This document shows, piece after piece, positions 36,204 through 45,527 of a DNA stretch of 64,000 bases. The translations under genes and the position numbers were made by a program. Below the pieces are notes generated by a model. It worked only from the letters and a program-made list of their open reading frames with translations, did no database searches and was not told where the DNA came from. The number at the start of each line of letters is the position of its first letter. Positions within the stretch are counted from its first letter, which is position 1. The DNA is from Endozoicomonas sp965196975 (GTDB lineage: Bacteria; Pseudomonadota; Gammaproteobacteria; Pseudomonadales; Endozoicomonadaceae): positions 4,278,001 to 4,342,000 of the forward strand of contig NZ_OZ239981.1 of assembly GCF_965196975.1 (NCBI RefSeq), in the 5' to 3' direction.

Positions 36204-38201
36204 ATGTCCTCACGTCGTGAGCTTGCCAATGCCATTCGCGCCCTCAGCATGGACGCCGTACAAAAAGCAAAATCCGGTCATCCCGGCGCCCCAATGGGGA
36301 TGGCGGATATTGCTGAAGTGCTGTGGCGCGACTTTATGAACCACAACCCTGCTAATCCAGAGTGGGTGGATCGTGACCGCTTTATTCTGTCGAATGGCCA
36401 TGGTTCCATGCTGATTTACTCTCTGCTCCATCTGACCGGATATGAGCTGAGCATCGACGACCTGAAAAACTTCCGCCAGCTGCACTCAAAAACAGCAGGC
36501 CATCCAGAATATGGCTATGCGCCAGGCATTGAAACCACTACGGGCCCTCTGGGTCAGGGTATCGCTAACGCAGTAGGCATGGCCGCTGCAGAGAAAGCGC
36601 TGGCAGCCCAGTTTAACAAGCCTGGTCATGATATTGTTGACCACTACACCTATGCCTTCATGGGTGATGGCTGCATGATGGAAGGGATCTCCCACGAAGT
36701 CTGCTCACTGGCAGGCACTCTCGGGCTAGGCAAGCTGATCGCATTTTACGATGACAACGGCATCTCCATTGATGGTGAAGTGGAAGGCTGGTTCACCGAC
36801 GATACGGTCAAGCGTTTTGAAGCTTATAACTGGCATGTCATTCCTGCTGTTGATGGTCACGATGCTGAAGCCATTAAAGCGGCTATTGAAGCAGCTCGAG
36901 CCGAAAAGGATAAACCTACTCTGATCTGCTGCAAGACCATCATTGGCTTTGGCTCACCGAATAAAGAAGGTAAGGAAGACTGTCACGGCGCGCCACTGGG
37001 CGATGAAGAAATCAAGCTGACCCGTGAGCGTCTCGGCTGGAACTACGACTCTTTTGAAGTACCTTCAGATATCTACAGTCAGTGGAATGCCAAAGAGGCC
37101 GGAGCAGCAAAAGAAACTTCCTGGAACGAGAAATTCTCTGCCTACCAGGCTGAATACCCTGAACTCGCCGCTGAATTTACTCGTCGCCAGAAAGGTGAAT
37201 TGCCCGCTGACTTTGCGGAAAAATCTTCTGCTTACATCAAATCCTGCCAGCAGGAAGGTGAAAAGGTTGCTAGCCGCAAAGCATCCCAGAATACCCTGAA
37301 CGCCTACGGCCCAATACTTCCTGAACTGCTGGGTGGTTCTGCAGATCTGGCAGGTTCCAACCTGACTCTCTGGAGTGGCTCCAAAGGCATTAAGCGTGAA
37401 GACGCTGATGGCAACTACCTGTTCTACGGTGTTCGTGAGTTCGGCATGACCGCCATGATGAATGGTATTGCCCTGCACGGTGGCTTTATTCCTTACGGAG
37501 CAACCTTCCTGGTCTTCATGGAATACGCCTGTAATGCCGTTCGTATGGCAGCTCTGATGAAACAGCGCTCAATTCTGGTTTACACCCACGACTCCATCGG
37601 CCTGGGTGAAGATGGTCCAACCCACCAGCCTATTGAGCAAATTGCCAGCCTGCGCATGACCCCAAATATGAATGCATGGCGCCCATGCGATACGGTTGAG
37701 TCTGCCGTTGCCTGGAAACATGCCATTGAGCGTGTGGATGGGCCAAGCGCTCTCATCTTCTCCCGCCAGGGTCTGCCGTGCATGGTAAGAACGGATGAGC
37801 AGGTTGCTCAGGTTGAACGTGGCGGCTACATTCTGAAAGAGTGTGAAGGCACGCCTGAACTGATTCTGATCGCCACTGGATCAGAAGTAGAACTGGCCAT
37901 GAAAGCCGAGGCTGCTCTCTCTGAGCAGGGGCGTAAAGTGCGTGTTGTATCCATGCCATCTACGGATGTATTTGATGCCCAGGACGCTGAGTACAAACAG
38001 TCTGTTCTCCCCCTGGAAGTTCCTGCGCGCATTGCTATTGAAGCAGCGGCTGCGGACTTCTGGTACAAGTATGTTGGACTGGATGGTCGCATCATTGGTA
38101 TGACTACCTACGGTGAGTCCGCTCCGGCTGAAGACCTGTTCCCATACTTTGGCTTTACCGTTGAGAACATTGTTGCAGCGGCAGAAGATCTGCTCGACTA
38201 A
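36204..38201 (+). CDS. tktA: Transketolase
   Basis: Transketolase moves two-carbon units between sugar phosphates in the pentose phosphate pathway, using thiamine diphosphate. From ATG 36204 (AGGAG upstream) it has 665 residues, the usual length; a frame-open extension upstream is not part of the family. Seen are SGHPGAPMGMADIAEVLW, the thiamine-binding GDGCMMEGISHE and DDNGISIDG, and in the second half FYGVREFGMTAMMNG and HDSIGLGEDGPTHQP. A terminator follows. It is near epd and pgk, the usual gamma-proteobacterial tkt-epd-pgk arrangement, though here a transporter gene lies between tkt and epd. Confidence 0.97.
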   Translation: MSSRRELANAIRALSMDAVQKAKSGHPGAPMGMADIAEVLWRDFMNHNPANPEWVDRDRFILSNGHGSMLIYSLLHLTGYELSIDDLKNFRQLHSKTAGHPEYGYAPGIETTTGPLGQGIANAVGMAAAEKALAAQFNKPGHDIVDHYTYAFMGDGCMMEGISHEVCSLAGTLGLGKLIAFYDDNGISIDGEVEGWFTDDTVKRFEAYNWHVIPAVDGHDAEAIKAAIEAARAEKDKPTLICCKTIIGFGSPNKEGKEDCHGAPLGDEEIKLTRERLGWNYDSFEVPSDIYSQWNAKEAGAAKETSWNEKFSAYQAEYPELAAEFTRRQKGELPADFAEKSSAYIKSCQQEGEKVASRKASQNTLNAYGPILPELLGGSADLAGSNLTLWSGSKGIKREDADGNYLFYGVREFGMTAMMNGIALHGGFIPYGATFLVFMEYACNAVRMAALMKQRSILVYTHDSIGLGEDGPTHQPIEQIASLRMTPNMNAWRPCDTVESAVAWKHAIERVDGPSALIFSRQGLPCMVRTDEQVAQVERGGYILKECEGTPELILIATGSEVELAMKAEAALSEQGRKVRVVSMPSTDVFDAQDAEYKQSVLPLEVPARIAIEAAAADFWYKYVGLDGRIIGMTTYGESAPAEDLFPYFGFTVENIVAAAEDLLD

Positions 38202-38221
38202 TCAATCAACACTCCCCATTA

Positions 38222-38260
38222 AAAACGGCGATAGACGTAAGTCTTTCGCCGTTTTCTTTA
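38222..38260 (+). terminator. tktA terminator
   Basis: Stem AAAACGGCGA paired with TCGCCGTTTT, with an inner AGAC/GTCT hairpin, then a T-rich tail. It begins 20 bases after the stop. Confidence 0.88.
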
Positions 38261-38625
38261 CTAAAGCTACCTCTAGGCATTACTAAGGTGTAAATTCTTG
38301 GTAAGTACTATTTGCACCAGTATACTCATCTATTTATCACTTATTGCTTTTATGAAAGAATTATTAATAGCCGTATAAACTATAAATCGATGTAGCCACC
38401 TTCTTCGCTATTAACCCCTGGATTTAGCGGACAAGACTCTCCCTCACAAATGACACACCAGTGTCGTACATATCAAAAGGCACTACAGCGGTTCGGCTCT
38501 TAAGCCAGAAGTACTGGCTATCACACAATTTTTACGTAAATGCAGCCACCGCCATTTCGGGACGAAAAAATCTTCTTGAAGCCTATAGGAAGGCTCTTGG
38601 CTGCCCGAAAATATGAGCCTGAAAA
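38261..38625. other. Intergenic region before the Bcr/CflA gene
   Basis: About 365 bases without a gene or recognisable site. It presumably contains the promoter of the exporter gene. Confidence 0.4.
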
Positions 38626-39873
38626 ATGACAACTTCAACCATGGATAGGAGTGAACGCTTATTCCTGATTCTTACCCTTGGGGCCCTGACAGCCCTTGGG
38701 CCTTTAGCCATTGACCTTTATTTACCAGCCATGCCAGCCATCGCTAAAAGCATGGGTGAGCCTCTTAGCCGGATACAGTACACACTGAGTGCCTATACCA
38801 TTGGCTTTGCGATCAGCCAGTTGGTTTATGGTCCTTTATCGGATCGATTTGGTCGCAGAACGGTCATGTTCCCCGGAATCATCTTCTATATTCTGACCAA
38901 TATTCTTGCTGCACTGTGCACCAATGCCACCCAGCTGATTATTGTACGGGTACTGCAGGCGATGGCCGGAGCAGCAATCATGGTTACCATTCCAGCCATG
39001 ATTCGGGACTTGTTCCCCAGGGAACAGGTAGCAAAAGCATTGTCGTCCATTCTCATGGTCATGACCGTGGCACCATTGGCTGCACCTCTTATGGGTGGAC
39101 AGATTCTCAAGTTCTTTGGCTGGCAGAGCCTGTTTATCTTCCTGGCGATTACCGCCTGCCTGTCATTAATTCTGGCATTTTTCCGGGTCAAGGAGACTCT
39201 ACCAGATGAAGACCGACTGATGGTGTCTCCAATACAGCTGGCACTGAACTACACCAACATCCTGAAAAACCGGGAAGCGATTGGCTGTATCCTCTGCCAT
39301 GCCTTTTTCTTTGGTGGCATGTTTGCGTTTATTTCCGGCTCTCCCTTCGTGTACATCGAGCTGTTTGGCATTCCTGCAGAACAGTATGGCCTTCTTTTTG
39401 CCATCAATATCCTGGCCATGGGGGTCGCCAACATGGTGAATATACGTCTGGTCGAGCAATATAAGTTATTTGCTATTCTGCGTATTGGCAGCTTAATCGC
39501 AGCACTCTCTGCACTTCTACTCTTACTCAACACAGCCACTGGATTTGGTGGACTTCCAGGCCTGATGATTCCCATTGCCTGCTATATCGCCTGTATTGGC
39601 TTCACTGGCCCTAACTCCAATGCCCTGGCCCTGTCTCACTTTCCAAAATCAGCAGGTTCTGCAAATGCACTGGCTGGTGCTCTCCGTTTTACGATGGGGG
39701 GTATTGCATCTGCGCTGGTTGGTTTCCTTCATGATGGAACAGCCATGCCGATGGCCGCAGTCATGGCAGGCTGTGGAATACTCTCTGTAACTTCTCTTTT
39801 AATGGTTAAAAATAACGGAGACGCCTCAGAGCCATCTCCGATCCATGAAGAGGCTAGCGCAAAAGCAGGATAG
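38626..39873 (+). CDS. Bcr/CflA-family drug-efflux MFS transporter
   Basis: 415 residues with twelve predicted membrane helices. The N-terminus LGALTALGPLAIDLYLPAMP is the hallmark of the Bcr/CflA branch, and the loop 2-3 motif GPLSDRFGRRTVM is the MFS signature A. Such proteins export bicyclomycin, chloramphenicol, or sometimes cysteine and sulphonamides by proton antiport across the inner membrane. Substrate cannot be assigned. It is an insertion between tktA and epd compared with the usual order. Confidence 0.93.
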   Translation: MTTSTMDRSERLFLILTLGALTALGPLAIDLYLPAMPAIAKSMGEPLSRIQYTLSAYTIGFAISQLVYGPLSDRFGRRTVMFPGIIFYILTNILAALCTNATQLIIVRVLQAMAGAAIMVTIPAMIRDLFPREQVAKALSSILMVMTVAPLAAPLMGGQILKFFGWQSLFIFLAITACLSLILAFFRVKETLPDEDRLMVSPIQLALNYTNILKNREAIGCILCHAFFFGGMFAFISGSPFVYIELFGIPAEQYGLLFAINILAMGVANMVNIRLVEQYKLFAILRIGSLIAALSALLLLLNTATGFGGLPGLMIPIACYIACIGFTGPNSNALALSHFPKSAGSANALAGALRFTMGGIASALVGFLHDGTAMPMAAVMAGCGILSVTSLLMVKNNGDASEPSPIHEEASAKAG

Positions 39874-39971
39874 GCAGAAAAATGATAATGGTTAATAAAA
39901 AAGGCCCGTCATAACGATTTGGTATTATAATCCACTCATTAAAAATCAAGATGTGCAGGGTAAGACAAGCG

Positions 39972-41030
39972 ATGACATACAGGGTGGCCATCAATGGGTA
40001 TGGGCGAATTGGTCAATGTGTACTTCGTGCATTATACGAGAATGGCTATCGTCAGAACCCAGCCCATGGGATTGAAGTGGTTGCCATCAATGAGCTTGCC
40101 AATATTGAAACCCTTGCTTATCTGACACGATATGACACTACTCATGGTCGCTTTCCGAGCGTGGTTACAGCAGAAGATAACCATCTATTTATCGGTGATG
40201 ACCGTATTCGGGTTTTTAATGAGCCGGATCCAGGGAAAATCAACTGGAAAGACCTGAGTATTGACCTGCTACTGGAGTGTTCAGGTTCATTTAACGATCG
40301 TGCTACGGCCGAACTGCATATTGAAAGAGGAGCCTCCCGTCTTCTGTTTTCCCAGCCCGCCAAAGTCGATGTAGATGCCACGATTGTTTACGGCATCAAT
40401 GAAGAACAGTTAACCTCGATGCACCGTATTGTTTCCAGTGCGTCCTGCACTACTAACTGTATTGTGCCCGTACTCAAAACCCTGAATGACTCCCTGGGAA
40501 TCGAATATGGCACTATGACAACTATCCATTCTGCCATGAATGATCAGCCCGTTATTGACGCCTATCATCAGAACGATCTACGCCTGACACGCAGTGCCCT
40601 TCATTCAATCATTCCAGTGGATACAGGTCTCGCCAAAGGTATTAACCGTTTACTGCCTGAGCTCAAAGGGCGCTTTAAAGCCAGCGCCGTTCGGGTTCCC
40701 ACCATTAATGTTTCATGTATAGACCTTACAGTTCAGGTTAGCAGGGACACAACAGCAGCCGAAATCAATCGCATTCTGCAGCAGACAACCTTTGGCCGCC
40801 TAGAGGGCATACTGGGGTTCACCAACGAACCCCATGCTTCTGTAGACTTCAACCATGATGCCCGCTCGTGCATCGTTGATGGCACTCAGACTCAGGTTTC
40901 TGCCAATAGGCTGGTCAGGATGTTATGCTGGTTTGACAATGAATGGGCATTTGCGAATAGAATGCTAGATGTAGCTGGCTACTGGCTGGATAAGGTTCAG
41001 AACACCCTGAATTCAGCAAAGATAAGCTGA
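39972..41030 (+). CDS. epd: D-erythrose-4-phosphate dehydrogenase
   Basis: Epd oxidises erythrose-4-phosphate to 4-phosphoerythronate, the first step to pyridoxal phosphate by the DXP-dependent route. About 352 residues from ATG 39972. NAD-binding INGYGRIGQCVLRAL at the N-terminus and catalytic Cys in SASCTTNC near residue 157. The stretch HSAMNDQPVIDAYHQNDLRL with SIIPVDTGLAKG distinguishes Epd from glyceraldehyde-3-phosphate dehydrogenase. The usual partner pgk is now 4.5 kb downstream, past two IS elements. Confidence 0.93.
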   Translation: MTYRVAINGYGRIGQCVLRALYENGYRQNPAHGIEVVAINELANIETLAYLTRYDTTHGRFPSVVTAEDNHLFIGDDRIRVFNEPDPGKINWKDLSIDLLLECSGSFNDRATAELHIERGASRLLFSQPAKVDVDATIVYGINEEQLTSMHRIVSSASCTTNCIVPVLKTLNDSLGIEYGTMTTIHSAMNDQPVIDAYHQNDLRLTRSALHSIIPVDTGLAKGINRLLPELKGRFKASAVRVPTINVSCIDLTVQVSRDTTAAEINRILQQTTFGRLEGILGFTNEPHASVDFNHDARSCIVDGTQTQVSANRLVRMLCWFDNEWAFANRMLDVAGYWLDKVQNTLNSAKIS

Positions 41031-41069
41031 AGACAGAGCATGAAAGGCCACTGAATGAGAAGAACATTT

Positions 41070-42668
41070 GTAACTATTCAGCACCCTTCATATAAATCTG
41101 GAATTTTCTGATTTTTCGACCATCATCTTATACTCAATTTTTCTAACAAATCTCCAGTATGGAACCAGACTTCCCAGCTACTCCGTTTACCGAAGCTCTC
41201 CTTAAAGAGAATGAAGAGCTTCGGACCGAGAATGCGCTTTTACGGGAACGTTGCAGCGAACTGGAAGAAAGGGTTAATAAAAACAGTCAAAACAGTAGTA
41301 AGCCACCATCGTCAGATGGTTATCAAAAGCCCAGTAAAAAAGGGAGTGATAAAGGTGATACATCTTCCAAAGAAGCCCCCTGCTCCTCACAGGAAACACC
41401 GAACCCCAAAAGCCTTAGACCATCTTCAGGCAATAAACCAGGTGGCCAGAAAGGTCATCAAGGCTCTTGTTTGAGACGTGTCGCCTTACCCGATTATGTC
41501 AGGCATCTGAAGGTTGAAAAATGTTGCTGTTGCCAGTCTTCGCTTATCGATATTAAACCCACCAAATACATTGAGCGACAGGTTTTTGATCCAGGTAGAC
41601 CCGGAGAATTTGAAGTTACCGCGTACTGGGCAGACGTTAAAGTATGTCCTTGTGGTAAACGGAACACCGCTGAGTTTCCCCAAGGAGTGAAAGCCGCTGC
41701 TCAATACGGAGAAGTGACTCAGGCAATGGCTGTTCATTTAAACCAGTATCACTTCATCCCATATCACCGGGTGTCTGAGTATTTCAATACTATTTATTGC
41801 ATGAGTGTCAGCGCAGGCTCTGTTGCCAATTTTGTTGCCTATACCCATGAGAACCTGGCCTCTACTGAGCAGAGTATCCGCGATGCTTTACAAGAAAGTC
41901 CGGTTGCAGGAGCGGATGAAACTGGCATGCGGGTTGACGGTTCACTGTGGTGGTTACACATTATGCGAGATGACCAATGGACGCTTTACTACCTCTCAGA
42001 AAGGCGAGGTTGTGAAGCAATGGATGCAATGGGCATCCTGCTGACTTTTGCAGGCATTCTGGTTCACGATCATTGGAAGTCCTACTTTGCCTATGCGGCA
42101 GTGCATGTGCTTTGTAATGCCCATCATCTGAGAGAGCTTCAGGGAGTTGTCGATAGGGATGCGAATAAGCTGGCTCTGCGGCTGATGAAATTGCTTACGC
42201 TCTCCTGGCACTTCTGCAAGAAATACAAAGCAGCCGGTCTGACTCAAATGCCTGGTGCAATACAGCTTCGCATTGAGACGATATACGACCAAATCCTTCA
42301 AAGGGCTCTCACGAAGGAAACCGCTTATATGGAAAAACAACGACAGGTGCTTGGACGTAAGAAGGTCAGGAATACCAAGGCCTACAACCTGTTCAAAAGG
42401 CTTATTGAGTTTAAGGTTGAAACGTTGCGCTTCATGTCGGACTTTTCAATTCCCTTCGATAACAATGGCAGTGAACGTGATGCCAGGATGGCCAAACTTA
42501 AGCAGAAGATCTCAGGCTGCTTCAGAAGCGAAGACGGAGGTACCATGTTTACCCGAATCCGAAGCTATTTATCATCTGCTAAAAAGCAGGGGTTGAACAT
42601 ATTTCAGGCGCTTCTTAAAGCGGTTCGAAATTACAACAATACGCCTTTGCTGGGTGCTGAATAGTTAC
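41070..42668 (+). mobile_element. IS66-family insertion sequence, single-gene type (1599 bp)
   Basis: Perfect 17-bp inverted ends GTAACTATTCAGCACCC (41070-41086; inverted at 42652-42668), beginning with the GTAA typical of IS66. An 8-bp duplication GAACATTT flanks it at 41062-41069 and 42669-42676. It carries tnpC only, without tnpA/tnpB, as in the ISBst12-like subgroup. Confidence 0.93.
41159..42664 (+). CDS. IS66-family transposase (TnpC)
   Basis: 501 residues. N-terminal leucine-zipper-like helix (ENEELRTENALLRERCSELE), a Lys/Ser/Pro-rich linker with NSSKPPSSDG, a zinc-finger-like CCCCQSS/CPCG part, and the IS66 DDE core: VAGADETGMRVDG (Asp), LVHDHWKSYF (Asp) and DNNGSERDARMAKLKQKISG (Glu). 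The frame is complete and ends inside the right terminal repeat. Confidence 0.95.
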   Translation: MEPDFPATPFTEALLKENEELRTENALLRERCSELEERVNKNSQNSSKPPSSDGYQKPSKKGSDKGDTSSKEAPCSSQETPNPKSLRPSSGNKPGGQKGHQGSCLRRVALPDYVRHLKVEKCCCCQSSLIDIKPTKYIERQVFDPGRPGEFEVTAYWADVKVCPCGKRNTAEFPQGVKAAAQYGEVTQAMAVHLNQYHFIPYHRVSEYFNTIYCMSVSAGSVANFVAYTHENLASTEQSIRDALQESPVAGADETGMRVDGSLWWLHIMRDDQWTLYYLSERRGCEAMDAMGILLTFAGILVHDHWKSYFAYAAVHVLCNAHHLRELQGVVDRDANKLALRLMKLLTLSWHFCKKYKAAGLTQMPGAIQLRIETIYDQILQRALTKETAYMEKQRQVLGRKKVRNTKAYNLFKRLIEFKVETLRFMSDFSIPFDNNGSERDARMAKLKQKISGCFRSEDGGTMFTRIRSYLSSAKKQGLNIFQALLKAVRNYNNTPLLGAE

Positions 42669-42773
42669 GAACATTTTTTGTGAAGCTCAAGACCTAATCT
42701 CTAACTCGAATAACGGGTGCCAACAAGGTTTGCTTGTTATTGCAGTCACCTCTGGATATCAGCCCCTATATCA

Positions 42774-44164
42774 GGGTGCTCTCTCAATTTGATAACTGAC
42801 TCATAGGTTAGCTTCAACCTTTCCAGTCATGAACTCAGACCAAAGTTGTTCCCAGCGCCCCTTACTCTGGATCAGTGCTCTTGTTGTCAAAAGCACTTCC
42901 GCTCCTGTTGCTTTCCACCTCATTCCAGAACCACATAATCGTTGCTTTACCAGAGTCTTACAAGCCGCTTCAGTAACTCCTGAACCTATTGGCCAATGGC
43001 GTTTAAGCGCCTGATGATAATTCATTAACTGGTGATTGTTTGTAAAATAGCTCACAGCTTTGTAGCGCTTCTCTGTCAGTGCGATTGTCTTTTTCGGGAG
43101 CTCGGCTGATTCAATTTCCTGAAGGATTTTTTTGGCTGCTCCACGCTTGTTTTTCAAACTATGTAGCCTGTCTTCAAGCCACTGGTGTCGCTTCGCCTTA
43201 CTGGTTGGAAACAGTGCTTCCGCTGCTCCAGCTAAATATTCAGATGCATGATAAAAATCGAGTATCTGCCCAGAGGTATGTTGTTTCAAATAACTCCAGT
43301 TTTCTCTAGCCCCGTCAGCTACCCCGATGTATGTGGCATTTGGGTAGAGTCGTTTTAGATCTGCAATCTCCTCGTCGAGCTTGCTCATAAAGCTTTGTTT
43401 ACCATACTCTGGCGAACTGGCTGTATATATCGTGTGGAGCCTGTCTCCATCTGCAGAATATAGGCTCAATGTCCCACACATGGCTTCCCTCCAGCCTTCT
43501 TCACAAAGCAGCATGCAGGTTCCATCCAGACCAATGGCTATTGTTTCAACAGGCTCTTTTAGTGGAGGAAGGTGGTAGTGAGTGTCTTGCTGGTCTTCAA
43601 TTAATGCACCTACTCTGTCCGATAAATGCTTGATATAAGAATTTGAAAGCGTCCTTTGATGGTTGGTCTCAAAATCTTCTTTTACCGCAGGCGCTGGCAT
43701 CTGGCTGTATTTCCAGGCGATAGACTTGGCAAATTTGGGGGTAGCTGAACCAATAATACCGGCACGAAGATCAAGTGCTGCCAGAGTACTGCCACCTCTG
43801 ACACCCTGATATACGGAGCGCTCCAAAGGTATACGACCGTATAAGGTTTCATAGTGCTTAAGAACCTTTCCTTTGTAGTTCCACTTCTGCTGATTAACGA
43901 CGATAGGTTCTTTATTGGGTGATTCAAATAGCCCCAATAACTCTTTTGTTCCAAGCTGCCCGGCTTCATTGAGTGCACGCTGTAAACTATCTTCAAGATT
44001 CAGCATGTTGCCTGAATCTATAGAAACTTCAATTTGCAAAACGATGCTTTTGGTAGAGCTGGAAATAACAGAAGCGGGCATGACAGTTAACTATTATGAG
44101 TGGTGTTCCCATAGTAGCTGTGAAAATAGAGCACTATTGTTTCAATCATTCAGAGAGAGCACCC
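42774..44164 (-). mobile_element. ISKra4-family insertion sequence, copy 2
   Basis: Same 1391-bp unit and 12-bp ends as copy 1, inverted. Duplication CTATATCA at 42766-42773 and 44165-44172. It entered six codons before the stop of the hypothetical gene to its right. Confidence 0.93.
42801..44081 (-). CDS. ISKra4-family transposase (copy 2)
   Basis: Complete 426-residue frame identical to copy 3 (Pro at 224, Leu at 86). Probably functional. Confidence 0.92.
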   Translation of the reverse strand: MPASVISSSTKSIVLQIEVSIDSGNMLNLEDSLQRALNEAGQLGTKELLGLFESPNKEPIVVNQQKWNYKGKVLKHYETLYGRIPLERSVYQGVRGGSTLAALDLRAGIIGSATPKFAKSIAWKYSQMPAPAVKEDFETNHQRTLSNSYIKHLSDRVGALIEDQQDTHYHLPPLKEPVETIAIGLDGTCMLLCEEGWREAMCGTLSLYSADGDRLHTIYTASSPEYGKQSFMSKLDEEIADLKRLYPNATYIGVADGARENWSYLKQHTSGQILDFYHASEYLAGAAEALFPTSKAKRHQWLEDRLHSLKNKRGAAKKILQEIESAELPKKTIALTEKRYKAVSYFTNNHQLMNYHQALKRHWPIGSGVTEAACKTLVKQRLCGSGMRWKATGAEVLLTTRALIQSKGRWEQLWSEFMTGKVEANL

Positions 44165-44927
44165 CTATATCACCCCCAACTTTCACATAAGCCTTAACCA
44201 GATTTTCAGCGGCAACTATAGCTCTATCGCCAAGCTGATCTTTGGTTGCATTCAAAGCGTGAGATGCAGTAGCAAGCACACCACTATGGGAGTATGGCCG
44301 AGGCTCATTAAATTTTTGATGAAAATGGTCATTCCAAGAAGTAAAGTTTATGGCTTGATTGGATTCTTTTGCGGCCTTTAAAATCTCCGAAGAGCCAGAC
44401 TTTGAATATTCAGAGTAAACCATCGCCGCCTTGGCAGCCGTGAGCCCAACAAACACTCCCTTATAAGCCAAACAAACGGGCACAGTAATGGCAATAACGG
44501 TTAGGCCGGCAAAAACTGCCCCAGTTAGATTAGCAAGCCGCGTCATTATAGGATTTGAGTTGGCGTCCTGAACGGCCTTCACACGGAATTGGTCCAGTGA
44601 TCTGAAACTTCTCTCCTGCGGTGAAGCATTTTGGTAATTGCTATCGCCACGCATCCAGCCAACAGCAGCATTACAAAGTGCAAATACGTTATACCCAAAC
44701 ACATAACCAGTATTTGCAGTACGTGCTAACGTCCTGACTGTATCACAAACTGTATCCTGAACTGCATATCGAAAGGGACTGTCTTTTCGTCCTCGTGTAT
44801 TAGTATCGGTATAATAGTTGAAAGTATCTTGAACGTAGGTACCACAACGATTTAATAAACCAACAGTACTATCCAATACGCCACCAGTAGCCATTATAAA
44901 ATCACTCCAAAAGAAGTTTTCTTTCAT
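44142..44927 (-). CDS. Hypothetical protein with its C-terminus rewritten by ISKra4
   Basis: As it stands the frame has 261 residues and ends inside the ISKra4 end (...GDIGVLSLND). Removing the element gives a 260-residue ancestral protein ending GDIGADIQR with its stop at 42746-42748. Five native residues were thus replaced by six from the IS, so the protein may still work. A hydrophobic stretch (about residues 130-165) suggests one or two membrane helices; the rest is polar. I do not recognise the family. Confidence 0.7.
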   Translation of the reverse strand: MKENFFWSDFIMATGGVLDSTVGLLNRCGTYVQDTFNYYTDTNTRGRKDSPFRYAVQDTVCDTVRTLARTANTGYVFGYNVFALCNAAVGWMRGDSNYQNASPQERSFRSLDQFRVKAVQDANSNPIMTRLANLTGAVFAGLTVIAITVPVCLAYKGVFVGLTAAKAAMVYSEYSKSGSSEILKAAKESNQAINFTSWNDHFHQKFNEPRPYSHSGVLATASHALNATKDQLGDRAIVAAENLVKAYVKVGGDIGVLSLND

Positions 44928-45527
44928 CCTTAAGACTGTAGAGCCAAGAAATGGTTCCCTTCAGTTTTCATTTAACAAGCTGATGATTGGATGCCTCAGT
45001 ATTCAGCAACAAACTTTTCATTAGCCATCAACAGCAGTCCATGCTCTGGATATCAAAAGTAACATCCTGCATACGACTCTCGAGTAACGCTAAAACGGGT
45101 ATGATAAAAACAAGAAAAATTTGCACTATAATTACCCGGATTTAAAATTCTTATCAGTTCCACCCATACCTTTGGCAGTTCACTCATCACTTAGTTCCAT
45201 CACTGATTTCTTCAGTTCACCAATGGAGCTGTTAAAATAGGAATACAAAATTTTTTCTTACTTTCGACTAGTCAATTGAAACCTATTCACAAACCTAAAC
45301 ACTGCATCCACAAATACATGTAACATTCCGAAACCCTATGATAGACCCTTTGATTCAAGTCATTAGAGCGCTTTAATGAATACCTGAAGTATCATTTATA
45401 TGCTATCGTCCCCGACGTTTTTCCGCTGTTCCGAAGTTTTCCCCGGCGATTTCTAAAGAGTATGCACCAACAACAGCTGCCCGCTCTTGAAGAAGTCGCC
45501 CATAAGTGAATATCAAGAGGGCTCCCC
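44928..45527. other. Intergenic region upstream of pgk
   Basis: 600 bases with no supportable gene. It carries the promoters of the divergent hypothetical gene and pgk. No tRNA or clear repeat was seen. Confidence 0.4.
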
